From CAWBOV01 sp963790525 (lineage in GTDB: Bacteria; Actinomycetota; Actinomycetes; Mycobacteriales; Jatrophihabitantaceae): a stretch of DNA of 64,000 nt. The position numbers and the translations under genes were made by a program. Positions within the stretch are counted from its first letter, which is position 1. Every line of letters begins with the position of its first letter. Location: contig CAWBOV010000002.1 of assembly GCA_963790525.1 (NCBI GenBank), positions 1 to 64,000 on the forward strand. Direction: 5' to 3'. This document shows, piece by piece, positions 48,427-62,223 of this stretch. The notes under the pieces were generated by a model, which had not been told where the DNA came from, did not search any database, and saw only the letters and a program-made list of their open reading frames with translations.

Positions 48427-49270
48427 TCAGTCCGGGATGAAGTCGAACGTGTCGGGGTCCGGGCCGGTGCGCTCGTCGCGGTTCAGTGCCGAGATCTGGG
48501 ACACGTCGGCGTCGGACAGCTCGAAGTCGAACAGGTCGAAGTTCTCCTCGATGCGGGCCGGGGTGACCGACTTGGGGAAGATGATGTAGCCGTGCTGCAG
48601 ATGCCAGCGCAGCACCACCTGGGCCGGTGACTTGCCGTGGGCCCGCGCGATCGCCGTGATCGTCGGGTCGTCGAGGACGGCTCCCTGGGCGATCGGCGAC
48701 CATGCCTCGACGGCGATCTGGTGCTCCGAGCAGAACGCCGCCAACTCGGTCTGGGTGAGGTACGGGTGCAGCTCGACCTGGTTCACCGCGGGCGGGACCG
48801 TGGCCTCGGTGTGCAGGCGGCGCAGGTGATGGGCCCCGAAGTTGGAGACGCCGATCGCGCGGGCGCGGCCTTCGGAGTAGATGCGCTCGAGCGCCTTCCA
48901 GGTGTCGACGTAGTTGCCGATCGGTGGGCAGCGGCCAGTGGATCAGGAACAGGTCGATGCGCTCCATGCGCAGCTTCTCGAGCGTCTCGTCGAAGGCCGT
49001 GAGGGCGTCGTCGAAGTCGTGGAAGCCGTTGTTCAGCTTGCTGGTCACGAAGATCTCGGCGGGGTCGATGCCGGACTGCTCGATGGCCTGACCGACCTCT
49101 GCCTCGTTCTGGTACATCTCGGCGGTGTCGATGTGCCGGTAGCCGACCTTCAGTGCGTGGGACACGGCGGCGACGGTGTCCTTGGGCTCGATCTGGTAGA
49201 CGCCGAATCCGAGCTGGGGGATCTCGACGCCGTTGTTCAAGCGGACGGAGGGTACGGAAGACAAGGTCAT
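48427..49270 (-). CDS. Aldo/keto reductase (one frameshift)
   Basis: About 281 codons. VEIPQLGFGVYQIEP opens the TIM barrel; GYRHIDTAEMYQNE holds the catalytic Asp and Tyr, FVTSKLNN the catalytic Lys, IDLFLIHWPLP the His, and IIFPKSVTPARIEEN binds NADPH. The frame changes near 48925: one extra G after LPT; removing it restores IGNYVDTWKALERIYSEGRARAIGVSNF in the family manner. Broad carbonyl substrates are usual. The next feature upstream is a divergent ATPase gene. Confidence 0.9.
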
Positions 49271-49384
49271 GCTCCTCGATGATCGAGTGGTGTGTCGGGG
49301 CGCGCTGTGGTTTCAGCGTCGGGGCACGCGCCTGCAGCAATGCGGCAGCGGTGCCACCTCCAACCTAGGCCTAAAGTTCGGCTG

Positions 49385-50095
49385 ATGCAGAAGCTGCCGC
49401 TGCGCGGGGTGATCCGGGCGGCCGGGGTGGACGTCGACCTGCGCCGCTGGCCCGCCACCCTGGCGCCGGTGCGTCAGGTGCTCGACGACGGTCTCGAGCT
49501 CGGGCCGCTCACCGTCGTCGTCGGCGAGAACGGTTCGGGCAAGTCGACGCTCGTCGAGGCGATCGCCATCGCCTTCGGCATGTCGCGCGAGGGTGGCTCC
49601 ACCGGCGCGCGCCACAGCAGCCGCAGCACCGAGTCCGACCTGTGGGACGCGCTGGCCCTGCGCCGCGGCGTCGGCGGGTCGCGGTGGGGGTTCTTCCTCC
49701 GGGCGGAGACGATGCACGGCTTCTACAGCTACCTCGAGGCCAATCCCGGCGGGGACGACCCGCGCTTCCACGAGATGTCGCACGGGGAGTCGTTCCTGGA
49801 GCTGATGGCCCGCCGGTTCGGCTCACCGGGGTTGTACGTGCTCGACGAGCCCGAGTCCGCGCTGTCGTTCTCCGGGTCCCTGGCGCTGGTCGGCCTACTG
49901 GCCGAGATCGCCGCCAGCGGTGACTCCCAGGCCGTCGTCGCGACGCATTCGCCGATCCTGGCCGCCACCCCCGGTGCGCGCATCCTCGAGGCCGGTCCGT
50001 GGGGGCTGCGCGAGCGCGCGTGGGCGGAACTGGAGCTCGTGCAGCACTGGCGGGCCTTCCTGGACGCGCCGCAGCAGTACCTGCGCCACCTCTGA
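49385..50095 (+). CDS. AAA/ABC-type ATPase, SMC-like (RecF/OLD-type) single domain
   Basis: 236 residues. Walker A is GENGSGKSTLVEAIA, the signature-like stretch is EMSHGESFLELM, Walker B is LYVLDEPESALS, and the switch His is in VVATHSPILA. This is the compact ABC ATPase seen as the DUF3696/AAA-21 group; it has no membrane part. It may act alone on DNA or nucleotide metabolites. It is convergent with hspR, 22 bases from its stop, and divergent from the aldo/keto reductase. Confidence 0.82.
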   Translation: MQKLPLRGVIRAAGVDVDLRRWPATLAPVRQVLDDGLELGPLTVVVGENGSGKSTLVEAIAIAFGMSREGGSTGARHSSRSTESDLWDALALRRGVGGSRWGFFLRAETMHGFYSYLEANPGGDDPRFHEMSHGESFLELMARRFGSPGLYVLDEPESALSFSGSLALVGLLAEIAASGDSQAVVATHSPILAATPGARILEAGPWGLRERAWAELELVQHWRAFLDAPQQYLRHL

Positions 50096-50117
50096 GACGG
50101 TCGGCGCGCGGGGTCGG

Positions 50118-50524
50118 TCAGCGGCGGGGTTGCGGGCGCCAGACCATGAGCGAGGTCGACGGGCGCTGCTGGTCGACGACCTGGGCGTGGATGCGTTCGA
50201 GCTGGCCGAGCAGTTCGGCCACCTTGGCCTGCAGCGCGTCGACCTGGGACTCGAGTTCGATGATCCGCTTGATGCCGGCCAGGTTGACGCCCTCGTCCTG
50301 GGACAGCCGCTGCACCTCGCGCAGCAGCGCCACGTCGCGCGGCGGAGTAACGGCGCCCCCCACCGCCGGTGCGGCCCGGGCGTGACGAGGCCGAGGCGGT
50401 CGTACTGGCGCAGCGTCTGGGCGTGCATGCCGGCGAGTTGGGCGGCGACCGAGATGACGAAGACCGGGGCGTCCTCGGAGGACGGCGTCGCGCCGCTGCG
50501 CCCGGCTCCCGCGGGTCAGACACC
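50118..50524 (-). CDS. hspR: Heat-shock repressor HspR, MerR family (frameshifted)
   Basis: Represses the dnaK operon and clpB by binding HAIR elements, with DnaK as co-repressor in actinobacteria. VFVISVAAQLAGMHAQTLRQYDRLGLV is the MerR winged helix; LREVQRLSQDEGVNLAGIKRIIELE and the coiled coil QVDALQAKVAELLGQLERI follow. The frame breaks near 50500 and 50370. The start at GTG 50524 overlaps the dnaJ stop by eight or nine bases. Its last residues are basic. Confidence 0.88.
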
Positions 50525-51767
50525 GCCGGCTCCGGAGTGGCGCGGTCGGGCCGATGGTGGCGGCGACGGCCGCGGTGACCGCCGGGCGCGGGTCGTCGGT
50601 CTGCGCCTGCGGCGAACTGGCTCAGCGCCTCGCGGGCCGCGTGCGACATGTGCTGCGGCACGGCGACCGTCGACGGTGACCAGCAGGTCACCGAGACCAC
50701 CGCCGCGGCGGGCTCGCACGCCGCGACCGCGCACGCGCATCGTCCGGCCGCTCGGGGTGCCGGCCGGGATGCGCAGCAGCGACCGATCCGTCCAGGGTCG
50801 GGCACGCGCACGGTGGCGCCGAGCGCGGCCTCGGTGAAGCTGACCGGCACGGTGAGGGTCAGGTCGTCGCCGTTGCGGCCGAACAGCGAGTGCGCCCGGA
50901 CGTGCACGGTGACGAACAGGTCGCCGGCCGGGCCGCCCTTGGTGCCGGGCGTGCCCTTGCCGGCGATGCGCAGCTTGGCGCCGTCGCGCACGCCGGCCGG
51001 GACCCGCACGGTGATCGTCCGGGTCTGGGTGGTGACGCCGGTGCCCGGCAGTCGGGCAGGGATCGTCGATGATCTGGCCGGTGCCCTGGCAGTCACGGCA
51101 CGGCTCGCTGAACCCGAACGCACCCTGGCTGCGGCTGACGAAGCCGGAACCGCCGCAGGTCGGGCACTGGTGCGGGGACGTGCCCGGGCTGCGCGCCGCT
51201 GCCGTGACAGAGTGCGGCAGGTGGCCGGACCGGACAGCTGCAGCGGCAGGGTCGACCCGCGCACGGCCTCGTCGAAGCCCAGGGTGACCTCGGCCTCGAC
51301 GTCGCGACCGCGGGTCGGGCCGGACGGCGAGCGGTTGCCCGGCGGGTCGACCCGCGCCGCGCCGCCGAAGAGGTTGCCGAACAGGTCACCCATGCCGGCG
51401 CCGCCCGCGTTCCCGCCGGCGCTGCCGCCGCTGCTCCGCCGCCGAACAGGTCGGACATGTCGAACGTCTGGCTGCCGCCCGGGTTGGGCGGCGGATAGCC
51501 ACCGCCGAACCCGCCGCGGTAGGCGCCGCCCGCGAACAGCGAGCGGGCCTCGTCGTACTCCTTGCGCTTGGCGTCGTCGGACAGGACGTCGTAGGCCTCG
51601 GAGACCTCTTTGAACCGCCGCTCGGACTCGGCGTTGCCCGGGTTCTTGTCCGGGTGCAGCTCGCGGGCCAGCTTGCGGTAGCTCTTCTTGATCTCGGCGG
51701 CCGTCGCGGTCTTGGTGACGCCCAGCGACTTGTAGTAGTCCTTCTCGAGCCAATCCTTGGTACTCAT
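50516..51767 (-). CDS. dnaJ: Chaperone DnaJ, Hsp40 (frameshifted)
   Basis: Co-chaperone that stimulates DnaK. The J-domain (KDYYKSLGVTKTATAAEIKKSYRKLARELHPDKNPG) contains the HPD motif. A Gly-rich linker with DLFGNLFGG follows, then the CxxCxGxG zinc-finger repeats and two C-terminal substrate-binding domains (VRVPAGVRDGAKLRIAGKG). The zinc region and the C-terminus run through several frames (breaks near 51440, 51190-51050, 50790, 50720 and 50610). The stop is taken as TGA at 50516, overlapping hspR, and is uncertain by frame. Confidence 0.9.
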
Positions 51768-51871
51768 CCGGACGCCACCTCCTCCGCTCACGCCTCGACT
51801 CACGCCGATGCGGGTCGTTCGGTCGCTGCATCGCTACGGTACTCGGCTCGGCTGGTCGGTGCGGCGTCGGA

Positions 51872-52561
51872 TCACGCCTGGCGCTCCTGACGGAGCATCC
51901 TCGCGTTGCGGCGTCCGTACCCCGACCATCGCCGGACGCAGCAGCCGCTCGCCCTGGCGGTAGCCCTTGCGCATGACGGTCGTGGCCGTCGGCTCCGTGA
52001 CGTCATCGCTCTGATCGTGCATGACGGCCTCGTGCACGGCCGGGTCGAACGGATCGCCGACCTGCTCCGAACGGCTGCAGGCCGAGGGATCTCCAGCGTC
52101 GAGACCAGCTTGTCGGCCACGGTCTTGAACGCCCGGTCAGGTCGCCGTGCTGGTCGGCCCGCTCGATGTCGTCGAGCACCGGGAGCAGCGCTTCGATCAC
52201 GCGGCCGGTGGCGATCTCGCCGACCGGCCACCCGGTCGCGCTCGACCCGCTTGCGGTAGTTGGCGTACTCGGCGCTCAACCGCTGCAGATCCGAGGTCCG
52301 GTCTGCCAGTTGCGTCTGCAGGTCGAGCAGCTCGGCCCGGGCGTCGACGTCCTCGTCGGTCAATTCGGTCGTCGACGTCATCGCCGACCGCGGGCGTCGT
52401 CCGCCGGCCTCGGCCGCCGCGCCGGGGAGGCGCGTCCGCCGACGTGCTCGGCGACGGGCTCCCGGCGGTTGCCGTCGGCGTCGAACTTGCGCTTGTCGCG
52501 GATCACGACGGGCGGCTCCTCCTCCGATCGCGGCCGGAGCCGCCTTCGCGCTGGTCGGACA

Positions 52562-52562
<1 letters not shown>
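51872..52562 (-). CDS. grpE: Nucleotide exchange factor GrpE (frameshifted)
   Basis: Exchanges ADP for ATP on DnaK. The actinobacterial N-terminal tail (VVIRDKRKFDADG) is followed by a coiled coil (TDLQ-type LADRTSDLQRLSAEYANYRKRVERD) and the C-terminal beta domain (VHEAVMHD, MRKGYRQGERLLRPAMVGV). Breaks occur near 52510, 52430, 52220, 52140 and 52070, and the exact end is uncertain (51872 or 51834). ATG 52562 overlaps the dnaK stop as TGATG. Confidence 0.87.
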
Positions 52563-54429
<1,867 letters not shown>

Positions 54430-54512
54430 GGTGGATGCTCCTTGTCTATGCCGGACGTCCCGGCCTGATGCTCTGGTGATGTGCTCTGGTTCGTTCGGTG
54501 GCTCCGGGTTCG

Positions 54513-54567
54513 TTGCTACTCGCCCGCGTGGCCCTCTGTCAAAAGAACTGAGTCGGGTACGCTCACG
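54513..54567 (-). promoter_or_regulatory. dnaK promoter with degenerate HAIR element
   Basis: On the minus strand TTGACA (54542-54537) and TAGCAA (54518-54513) are 18 bases apart. Just upstream of the -35 lies ACTGAGT-N7-GCTCACG (54547-54567), which matches the HspR consensus arms in 10 of 14 positions. This is weaker than the site before clpB. Confidence 0.65.
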
Positions 54568-54688
54568 TTCCGGTTCCCGGCGTGACCTGTATCACAGTGC
54601 GGGCGCGACGCCCCGCGTCCGGCCCGGTCGCTGCGGTACCCGGCGCCCGCCTCTTCCTGCCGGGTCGCCGCGTCGGTACGGTTTCGCC

Positions 54689-55429
54689 ATGCAGGTACAA
54701 CTCCGCCACAATCCCGCGTTCACCGTCGCCCGCTGCATCCTCGGAGGCGGTGAGCCGCTCCGGGTCGAGGGCGGGGCGATGCTGGCCCACTCGAGCGGCG
54801 TGGTGCTCCAGGCCCAGGCCCAGGGCGGCATCATGGCCGGCCTGAAGCGCAGCGTGCTCAGCGGCGGCTCGTTCTTCGTCACCACCTACACCGCTCCGCA
54901 GAACGGCGGATGGGTCGACGTCGCGGGCGTGCTACCGGGGGACACGGTGGTCCTGGAGATCCAGCCGGACCGCCCGTTCTTCATCAACCGCGGCAACTGG
55001 ATCGCCAATTCCCACGGCGTCTCCGTCGACTCGCAGTGGGGCGGCATGGCCAACCTCTTCGGCGGGGAGGGCGGCTTCGGCTTCCGCGCCAGCGGGCAGG
55101 GTCAGGCGATCGCCAGCGTCTACGGCGCCGTGGACAACTTCGACCTCCAGCCCGGCGAGGTCGTCACGATCGACACCGGTCACGTCGTCGCCTACGACCT
55201 GGCCATCCAGTTCCGCATGCGCCGGGCGGTCGAGGGCAAGTCGATCCAGTCGCTGAAGTCCGGCGAGGGATGGGTGTTCGACTTCGCCGGGCCCGGACGG
55301 GTGCTCGTCCAGTCCCGCAACCCCGAGGCGTTCGCGCAGTGGGCGGCGTCCCTGGCGCCGAGCGAGACACCCCGCGGCGGGATCGGGGGCCTCGGCGGGC
55401 TGGCCGGCGGGCTGTTGGGCGGGCGCTGA
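54689..55429 (+). CDS. AIM24 family protein
   Basis: 246 residues. The family's repeated beta-strand pattern is seen in VEGGAMLAHSSGVVLQAQ, GSFFVTTYTAP, VVLEIQPDRPFFINRGNWIA and GEVVTIDTGHVVAYD, ending with a Gly-rich tail (GGIGGLGGLAGGLLGGR). The domain is conserved from bacteria to yeast mitochondria but has no proven activity. It is divergent from dnaK. ATG 54689 is preferred by homology. Confidence 0.9.
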   Translation: MQVQLRHNPAFTVARCILGGGEPLRVEGGAMLAHSSGVVLQAQAQGGIMAGLKRSVLSGGSFFVTTYTAPQNGGWVDVAGVLPGDTVVLEIQPDRPFFINRGNWIANSHGVSVDSQWGGMANLFGGEGGFGFRASGQGQAIASVYGAVDNFDLQPGEVVTIDTGHVVAYDLAIQFRMRRAVEGKSIQSLKSGEGWVFDFAGPGRVLVQSRNPEAFAQWAASLAPSETPRGGIGGLGGLAGGLLGGR

Positions 55430-55433
55430 CCGG

Positions 55434-55979
55434 TCAGCGCAGGGACAGCGCCCGGAGCACCTCGTCGACGGCCGCGGAGATCTGGGCCGCGCACCGGCGG
55501 GCCTCCTCGAGCGTCCCGCCGTAGGGATCGGCGATGTTCGCCGGCGCCGCGTGGATGAGGTGCCCGCGGCGAGCGTCGACCGCCGCCATCTGAGCCCGCA
55601 TCCCGGCCTCGCTCCGGTCGCCCGACACCGGCGTCGCCGCCGACACGGCCGCGAATTCACGCAGCGTGAACGTGCGCGCGGCCGCTCCCGGGACGAGGGC
55701 GGTCACAGCGGCGCGGTGGTCCAGGGTTGCCCCCAGCACCAGATCGGCCGCGGTGACGAGGTCGGCGGTCAGCCGGCGCGCGGAGTGCCCGGACGGGTCG
55801 ATGCCGTACTCGCCGACCGCCCGCGCGGACGGCCCGTCGACCCCCCACCCGGTCAGCCCGTGCGTCCCGGCGCTGGTCACGCGGACCGGCGCATCGACGG
55901 GCAGGCGGTCGACCAGGAACAGCTGCGCCATCGCCGACCGGCAGATGTTGCCGGTGCAGACGTGCAGGACGGTGAACAC
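55434..55979 (-). CDS. Low-molecular-weight protein-tyrosine phosphatase
   Basis: 181 residues. HVCTGNICRSAMAQ is the C-x5-R phosphate loop at the N-terminus, VTSAGTHG follows, and IADPYGG near the C-terminus supplies the general-acid Asp in the usual DP(Y/F) motif. Such enzymes dephosphorylate tyrosine kinases controlling polysaccharide export or act as arsenate reductase relatives; the longer insert (residues 95-140) differs from the compact Wzb type. GTG 55979 gives the motif at the N-terminus. Confidence 0.88.
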   Translation of the reverse strand: MFTVLHVCTGNICRSAMAQLFLVDRLPVDAPVRVTSAGTHGLTGWGVDGPSARAVGEYGIDPSGHSARRLTADLVTAADLVLGATLDHRAAVTALVPGAAARTFTLREFAAVSAATPVSGDRSEAGMRAQMAAVDARRGHLIHAAPANIADPYGGTLEEARRCAAQISAAVDEVLRALSLR

Positions 55980-56099
55980 GACGGCTGACCCTAGGGCACG
56001 CGGGAACCGCGCGACCGATCGCCACGGGACGGATCCTGCCGCGGGTGCGCTGGGTCCCTGGTGGCCGTCATGGCCGATCGAGCCCGGGACCGGGTGTGG

Positions 56100-57272
56100 C
56101 TAGGACAGACCCGGTCGCGGCCGGGCACCCGGTTCCGGGGCCGCGGCCGGTTGCGCCGCGGCCAGGCGTCCCCCGGCGACCGCCGCCGCGGCAATGGTGA
56201 CCAGAGCGCCCAGGATGAGCGCCGGCGCCTCGCCCGCCTTGAGCAGGCCGAGCTGGCTGCCGAGCGTCGCGGCGGCGACCGGGACACCGAGCTGGGCGCT
56301 GGCGAGGACGCCGATCAGGACCGGCTGCCCGGTCAGGCGTGGCGCGATGTGGGTGAGCACGGCCCCCACGCCCAGTACCACCCCGAGCACGATGAACGAG
56401 GGGTGCTGCCCGAGTTCGCGCAGGTTCAGCGACGCGCCCAGCCAGAGGAAGAACAGCGGCCCGAGGAAGCCTTCGGTCACGGCGAACAGCTGGCGTGACA
56501 GCCGCTTGGGCTCGCCGATCGAGGCGACCGCCAGGCCGAAGGAGAAGCCCGCCAGCATGATCGAGACGTGGGTGCGCGTCGCGAGCGCGGCCAGTCCGAA
56601 CAGGATCGCCAGGTTGAGCCGGAGCTCGACGGCGAACTCCCGCTTCTCGGAGATGCGGTGGATGCGGCGCCGGACCCCGGTGCGCTCGCCCTCGCGCAGG
56701 ATCAGGAAGATGATGCCCGCGGCGATGGCGACCGCGACCGCGCCTACGGCCGAGCGGGCGGCGTGCGAGGGCTGGATGGCCAGCGGCAGGGCGACGATGC
56801 AGGCCGTGTCGGCGACGGCGACCTGCGGCAGCATCCGCAGCACGTCCGGCCCGGTGAGGTGCAGCGAATCGACGACGGGGAGCACGAGCGCGGCCGAGGA
56901 CGACGCCAGGAGCACCGCGTACAGCGCACCGTGGCCGGTGTGGAAGATCGCCGCGATGACCACCCCGAGGACGGCCGCCGCGACGCCGATGCCGACCGCA
57001 CGGATCAACCCGAGGCGGATGCCCTGACGCAGCTGCGGATCACGGATCGGGACGTGCGAACCGGCCACGAACATCACCAGCGCGAAGCCGATGTCGGCCA
57101 GGAACGTGAAGGTGCCGTCGCCGGCATGGAGCGTGCGGAAACCCGTGGCGCCGAGGACGATGCCGGCCAGCAGCTCGCCGAGGACGACGGGGACGTGGAA
57201 CCGCGTCGGCCAGGCCAGCAGCGGACCGATCAGGCCGGCAACGGTGATGATCGCCAGCGTTCCGAAGCCCAT
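56100..57272 (-). CDS. CPA2-type monovalent cation/proton antiporter
   Basis: 390 residues with about 12 helices. GELLAGIVLGATGF, FVAGSHVPI and ASSSAALVLPVVDSL fit the KefB/NhaA-type fold; the unwound helix motif has ADTACIVALPLA. There is no C-terminal TrkA nucleotide-binding domain, so regulation by nucleotides is unlikely in this polypeptide. It ends with a Pro/Arg-rich tail. ATG 57272 starts seven bases after the stop of the upstream gene. Confidence 0.85.
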   Translation of the reverse strand: MGFGTLAIITVAGLIGPLLAWPTRFHVPVVLGELLAGIVLGATGFRTLHAGDGTFTFLADIGFALVMFVAGSHVPIRDPQLRQGIRLGLIRAVGIGVAAAVLGVVIAAIFHTGHGALYAVLLASSSAALVLPVVDSLHLTGPDVLRMLPQVAVADTACIVALPLAIQPSHAARSAVGAVAVAIAAGIIFLILREGERTGVRRRIHRISEKREFAVELRLNLAILFGLAALATRTHVSIMLAGFSFGLAVASIGEPKRLSRQLFAVTEGFLGPLFFLWLGASLNLRELGQHPSFIVLGVVLGVGAVLTHIAPRLTGQPVLIGVLASAQLGVPVAAATLGSQLGLLKAGEAPALILGALVTIAAAAVAGGRLAAAQPAAAPEPGARPRPGLS

Positions 57273-57278
57273 CCGGGT

Positions 57279-57668
57279 CTACGCCTCCGGTGACGGCGCC
57301 GCCACGATCCGGCACGGGATGTCGGTGTTCTCGTCGGTGTGGTAGCTCGCGCAGACGCGGTGGTAGCCGTCGGCGATCTGCAGGGCGCGCCCGGTGGTGA
57401 TGTCGCCGCGCACCAGCAGGATCGGCGCCAGCGGCTTCTTCTTCGCGATCTTCTCCAGGTCCGACGCCACGTGGACGTTGTCGGTCGCGAGCAGCGCCAG
57501 CCGGGAGGCCCGCAGGATGTCCTTCGCCTTCTGGGTGACGTTCGGCGCGGCCCGGAAGGAGGCCACCACGCCGTTCACCTGCTCCGGCGTGGCCAGGAGG
57601 GCGAGATAGGCCGCCGCCGCAGGGTAGTCGTGTTCGTCCGGTTCGGACTTCCATTCCACTGTGGCCAT
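57279..57668 (-). CDS. Conserved actinobacterial protein, ParB/sulfiredoxin-like fold suspected
   Basis: 129 residues. ILLVRGDITTGRALQIADGYHRVCASYH resembles the ParB/sulfiredoxin nuclease-fold motif (GxxRxxA-like: DGYHRVCA), preceded by helices with conserved basic residues (AKDILRASRL). The protein is conserved without known function. It is six bases before the CPA2 antiporter and probably co-transcribed. Confidence 0.7.
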   Translation of the reverse strand: MATVEWKSEPDEHDYPAAAAYLALLATPEQVNGVVASFRAAPNVTQKAKDILRASRLALLATDNVHVASDLEKIAKKKPLAPILLVRGDITTGRALQIADGYHRVCASYHTDENTDIPCRIVAAPSPEA

Positions 57669-57772
57669 GACACGCCTTCCGCCGGGTTCGCGCCGCGCCT
57701 GTACGAGTGCGCCAAACCTACTGCTGCAGCTGCCACACTGTTGTCCCAGCCCTCGATGAAAGGTCGATGTAG

Positions 57773-57961
57773 ATGAATCCGGTCGTGCGCATGAGCGTCC
57801 TGTGCGGCGCCCTCGCGGGAGTGATCTTCGCAGTCATCTCCATCGTCACGGGTGGCAGCGTGCTCCCCTCGATCCTGCTGGCCATCGTCTTCGCCGCCAT
57901 CAGCGGCGCGGCCACCTACGTCGTCACGATCTGGAAGGCGGGCCGCCGCGCAGGGATCTAG
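57773..57961 (+). CDS. Two-helix small membrane protein
   Basis: 62 residues with two hydrophobic stretches (about 5-25 and 30-52) and a basic C-terminus (WKAGRRAGI). AAAGG precedes ATG 57773. Not recognised. Its stop TAG lies in the palindrome CTAG that also supplies the hutF stop on the other strand. Confidence 0.65.
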   Translation: MNPVVRMSVLCGALAGVIFAVISIVTGGSVLPSILLAIVFAAISGAATYVVTIWKAGRRAGI

Positions 57962-59278
57962 TCCGTCACGGCGGCGACGGCTGCCCCGAGGAGCGCCCCG
58001 ACGTCGCCGAGCACGTGCCGACCGGCGCGCACGACGACCCGCCCGTCGACGACCACCGTGTCCACGTCCGCCGCCGACGCGGCCAGCAGGACCTGCTCGG
58101 GGAGACTGCCCGCGGTACGGACGGTGTCCAGGCGGACGGCAACGAGATCGGCGCGGGCCCTGGCTCGAGGCGCCCGACGTCGGACCAGCCCAGCGCACGG
58201 TGCCCGTCGGCGGTCAGCGCCGTCAGGAGCTCGTGCGGGGTGAACCGGCCGCGCTGCCCGGAGGCCAGCCGCTCGTCCATCTCCAGCGCCCGGGCCTCCT
58301 CGAGCAGGTCGACGACCGCGTTCTGGTCGCTGCCGAGGGTGATGGGCGAACCCGCCGCCCGCAGGGCGCGGGCCGGGCCGATGCCGTCGGCGAGGTCACG
58401 TTCGGTCGTCGGGCAGATGCTGACCGACACGCCGGCGCCGCCGAGTGCCGCGATGTCGGCGCCGGACAGGTGGGTCGCATGGACCGCGGTCGTCGTCGGG
58501 CTCGCAGCGCCCCGGCCGCGTCCAGCACCGCCGTCGGAGTCAGGCCGTAGGCGAGCAGGCATTGCTCGTTCTCGACCGGCTGCTCGGACAGATGGACGTG
58601 CAGCGGGCGTCCGCGCGCGGCTGCCACCACCACGGGCAGCGCCTCGCGGGGCACGGCCCGCACCGAGTGGATCGCGGCCCCGATGCGAACGCGGTCGGCG
58701 ATCGGTCAGCTGGGCGAAGCGCCGGGCCCAGGCCGCGGCCGTCCCGTCGCTGAATCGCCGCTGCTCGGCCGACAGCGGCAGCGGACCGTCCTCGCCGAGT
58801 CCGCCGGACAGGTAGCAGGTGTCGAGCAGGGTGATCCTGATGCCGGCCTCGGCCGCCGCCTGAACCAGGCCGCGCCCATGGCGTTCGGGTCGTCGTAGGG
58901 CGTGCCGTCGGGTGGTGGTGGACGTAGTGGAACTCGCCGACGCTGGTGACGCCGGCCAGCGCCATCTCGCCGAAGACGGCGCGGGCCAGCTGGAAGTAGT
59001 TGTCCGGATCGAGCCGCGCGGCCACGGCGTACATGGCCTCGCGCCAGGTCCAGAAGGTGCCGCCGCCGTCGTGCGTCCGGCCCCGCAGCGCGCGGTGGAA
59101 GGCGTGGCTGTGGGTGTTGGCGAGGCCGGGCAGCACGATGCCCGGCAGGAGGACGTCCGAGGGCAGCGCGGCCGTCGCCGTCTCCACCGCGGTGAACCGC
59201 CCCTCGTCGACGGCGATCCGGACCGCGCGGGCGACGCCGTCGGGCAGCCAGGCCCAGCTCCGCGAAGAACTCGGTCAC
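57958..59278 (-). CDS. hutF: Formimidoylglutamate deiminase HutF (frameshifted)
   Basis: Zinc amidohydrolase of histidine degradation, formiminoglutamate to N-formylglutamate. VLLPGIVLPGLANTHSHAFHRALRG holds the metal HSH, VGEFHYVHH and LHVHLSEQPVENEQC carry further active-site His residues, and THLSGADIAAL and SDQNAVVDLLEEAR follow, in the order of the HutF family. Breaks occur near 59240, 58910, 58860, 58690, 58500 and 58160, among others. The start GTG 59278 overlaps the stop of the AllC-like gene. Confidence 0.88.
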
Positions 59279-60475
59279 GACGCCAGCTGCTGCGACCACG
59301 GTCAGCAGCGCGTGCCACGCCGGCCTGGCAGTCGTCCCGTTCGGCGAACTCGGCCGGGGAGTGGGAGATCGCCGGTGGGGTTGCGGACGAACAGCATCGC
59401 CGTCCGGATGCCCGCCTCGGCGAGGATGCCGGCGTCGTGACCCGCGCCGGTCGCCAGCACGGGCGCGCCGCCGAGGACGTCGGCCAGGTGGTCGCGCAGC
59501 TCGGGCGTCGAACGCCGTGGAGCCGGTCCAGGATCCTGGTCGAGCGTCCCGCCGTGGACCGCGGGTGAGGTCGGCGAGCTCGGCGACGCGCCTCGACCGC
59601 GTCGCGATCGGCCCGCGCGCGTCGAGCCAGGCCGTGACCTGGGACGGGATCGCGTTGACGCCGTTCGGCTCGACGCGCACCTTGCCGCAGGTGGCCACGC
59701 GCCCGTGCCGGTTGGCCGCTGACCGCGCGGCAGCAGGATGGTGCGGCGTAGGCCAGCATCGGATCGCGGCGGTCCTCGAGCCGGGTGGTGCCGGCGTGGT
59801 TGGCCTCGCCCGGCAGCTCGATCCGCCAGCGCCCGTGCGGCCAGATGCTGCGGCCACGGCGACCGGCGCGCCCAGGTCGATCAGGCCGCGGCCCTGCTCG
59901 ACGTGCAGTTCGACGAAGCGTCCCGACCCGGGCCAGGGTCTCGTCGTCCGGGCCCAGGTCGTGCGGGTCCCGGCCCGGCGCGCGTGATCGCCTCGGCCAT
60001 GGTGATGCCGTCGGCGTCGCGGAGCCCGCGCGCGCGGTCGGCGTCGAGGGCGCCGGTGATGATCCGGGACCCGGCGCAGGCGATGCCGAAACGGGCGCCC
60101 TCCTCGTCGACGAAGTTGGCGACGCCGATCGGCCGGGCTCGGCGCGAACCCGGCCGTCTCGCAGCGCGTCGATCGCGGCGAGCGCGGAGACGACCCCGAG
60201 CGGGCCGTCGAAGGCGCCGCCGTCGGGGACGGAGTCCAGGTGGCTGCCGAGCGACGACCCCGGATCGCCCGCGCCGGCCGCGTCCGGGTCGCCCCACCAG
60301 GCCCACTGGTTGCCGGCGCGGTCCGAGGTCAGGTCCAGCCCGCGCGCGGCCGCCTCGCCGGCGAACCACTCGCGCAGGGTCAGGTCGGCGGCGGTCCAGG
60401 CGTAGCGGCGGTAGCCCCCGGTGCCGCCGTCCCGCCCGAGCCGGCCAGGTCGGCCCACATCCCGTCGAACGTCAC
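59275..60475 (-). CDS. M20-family amidohydrolase (AllC / N-carbamoyl-amino-acid hydrolase-like; frameshifted)
   Basis: About 400 codons. SLGSHLDSVPDGGAFDGPLGVV is the metal-binding (His and Asp) motif of the allantoate amidohydrolase family; FVDEEGARFG gives metal Glu residues, ELPGEANHAGTTRLEDRRDP a further active-site block and HSPAEFAE the C-terminal His. Breaks are frequent (near 60435, 60140, 59990, 59930, 59850, 59720, 59560-59500 and 59250). It sits between hutU and hutF; in Streptomyces a similar gene lies in the same place. It may act on N-formyl- or formimino-glutamate, but that is inference. Confidence 0.8.
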
Positions 60476-60554
60476 CGTCGCGCTCCCGGATCCTGCGGGC
60501 GTGGCCCCGTGGCAGGGCGGCACGCCGTGACACCACCTGCTCCGGGGCCACGGC

Positions 60555-62223
<1,669 letters not shown>

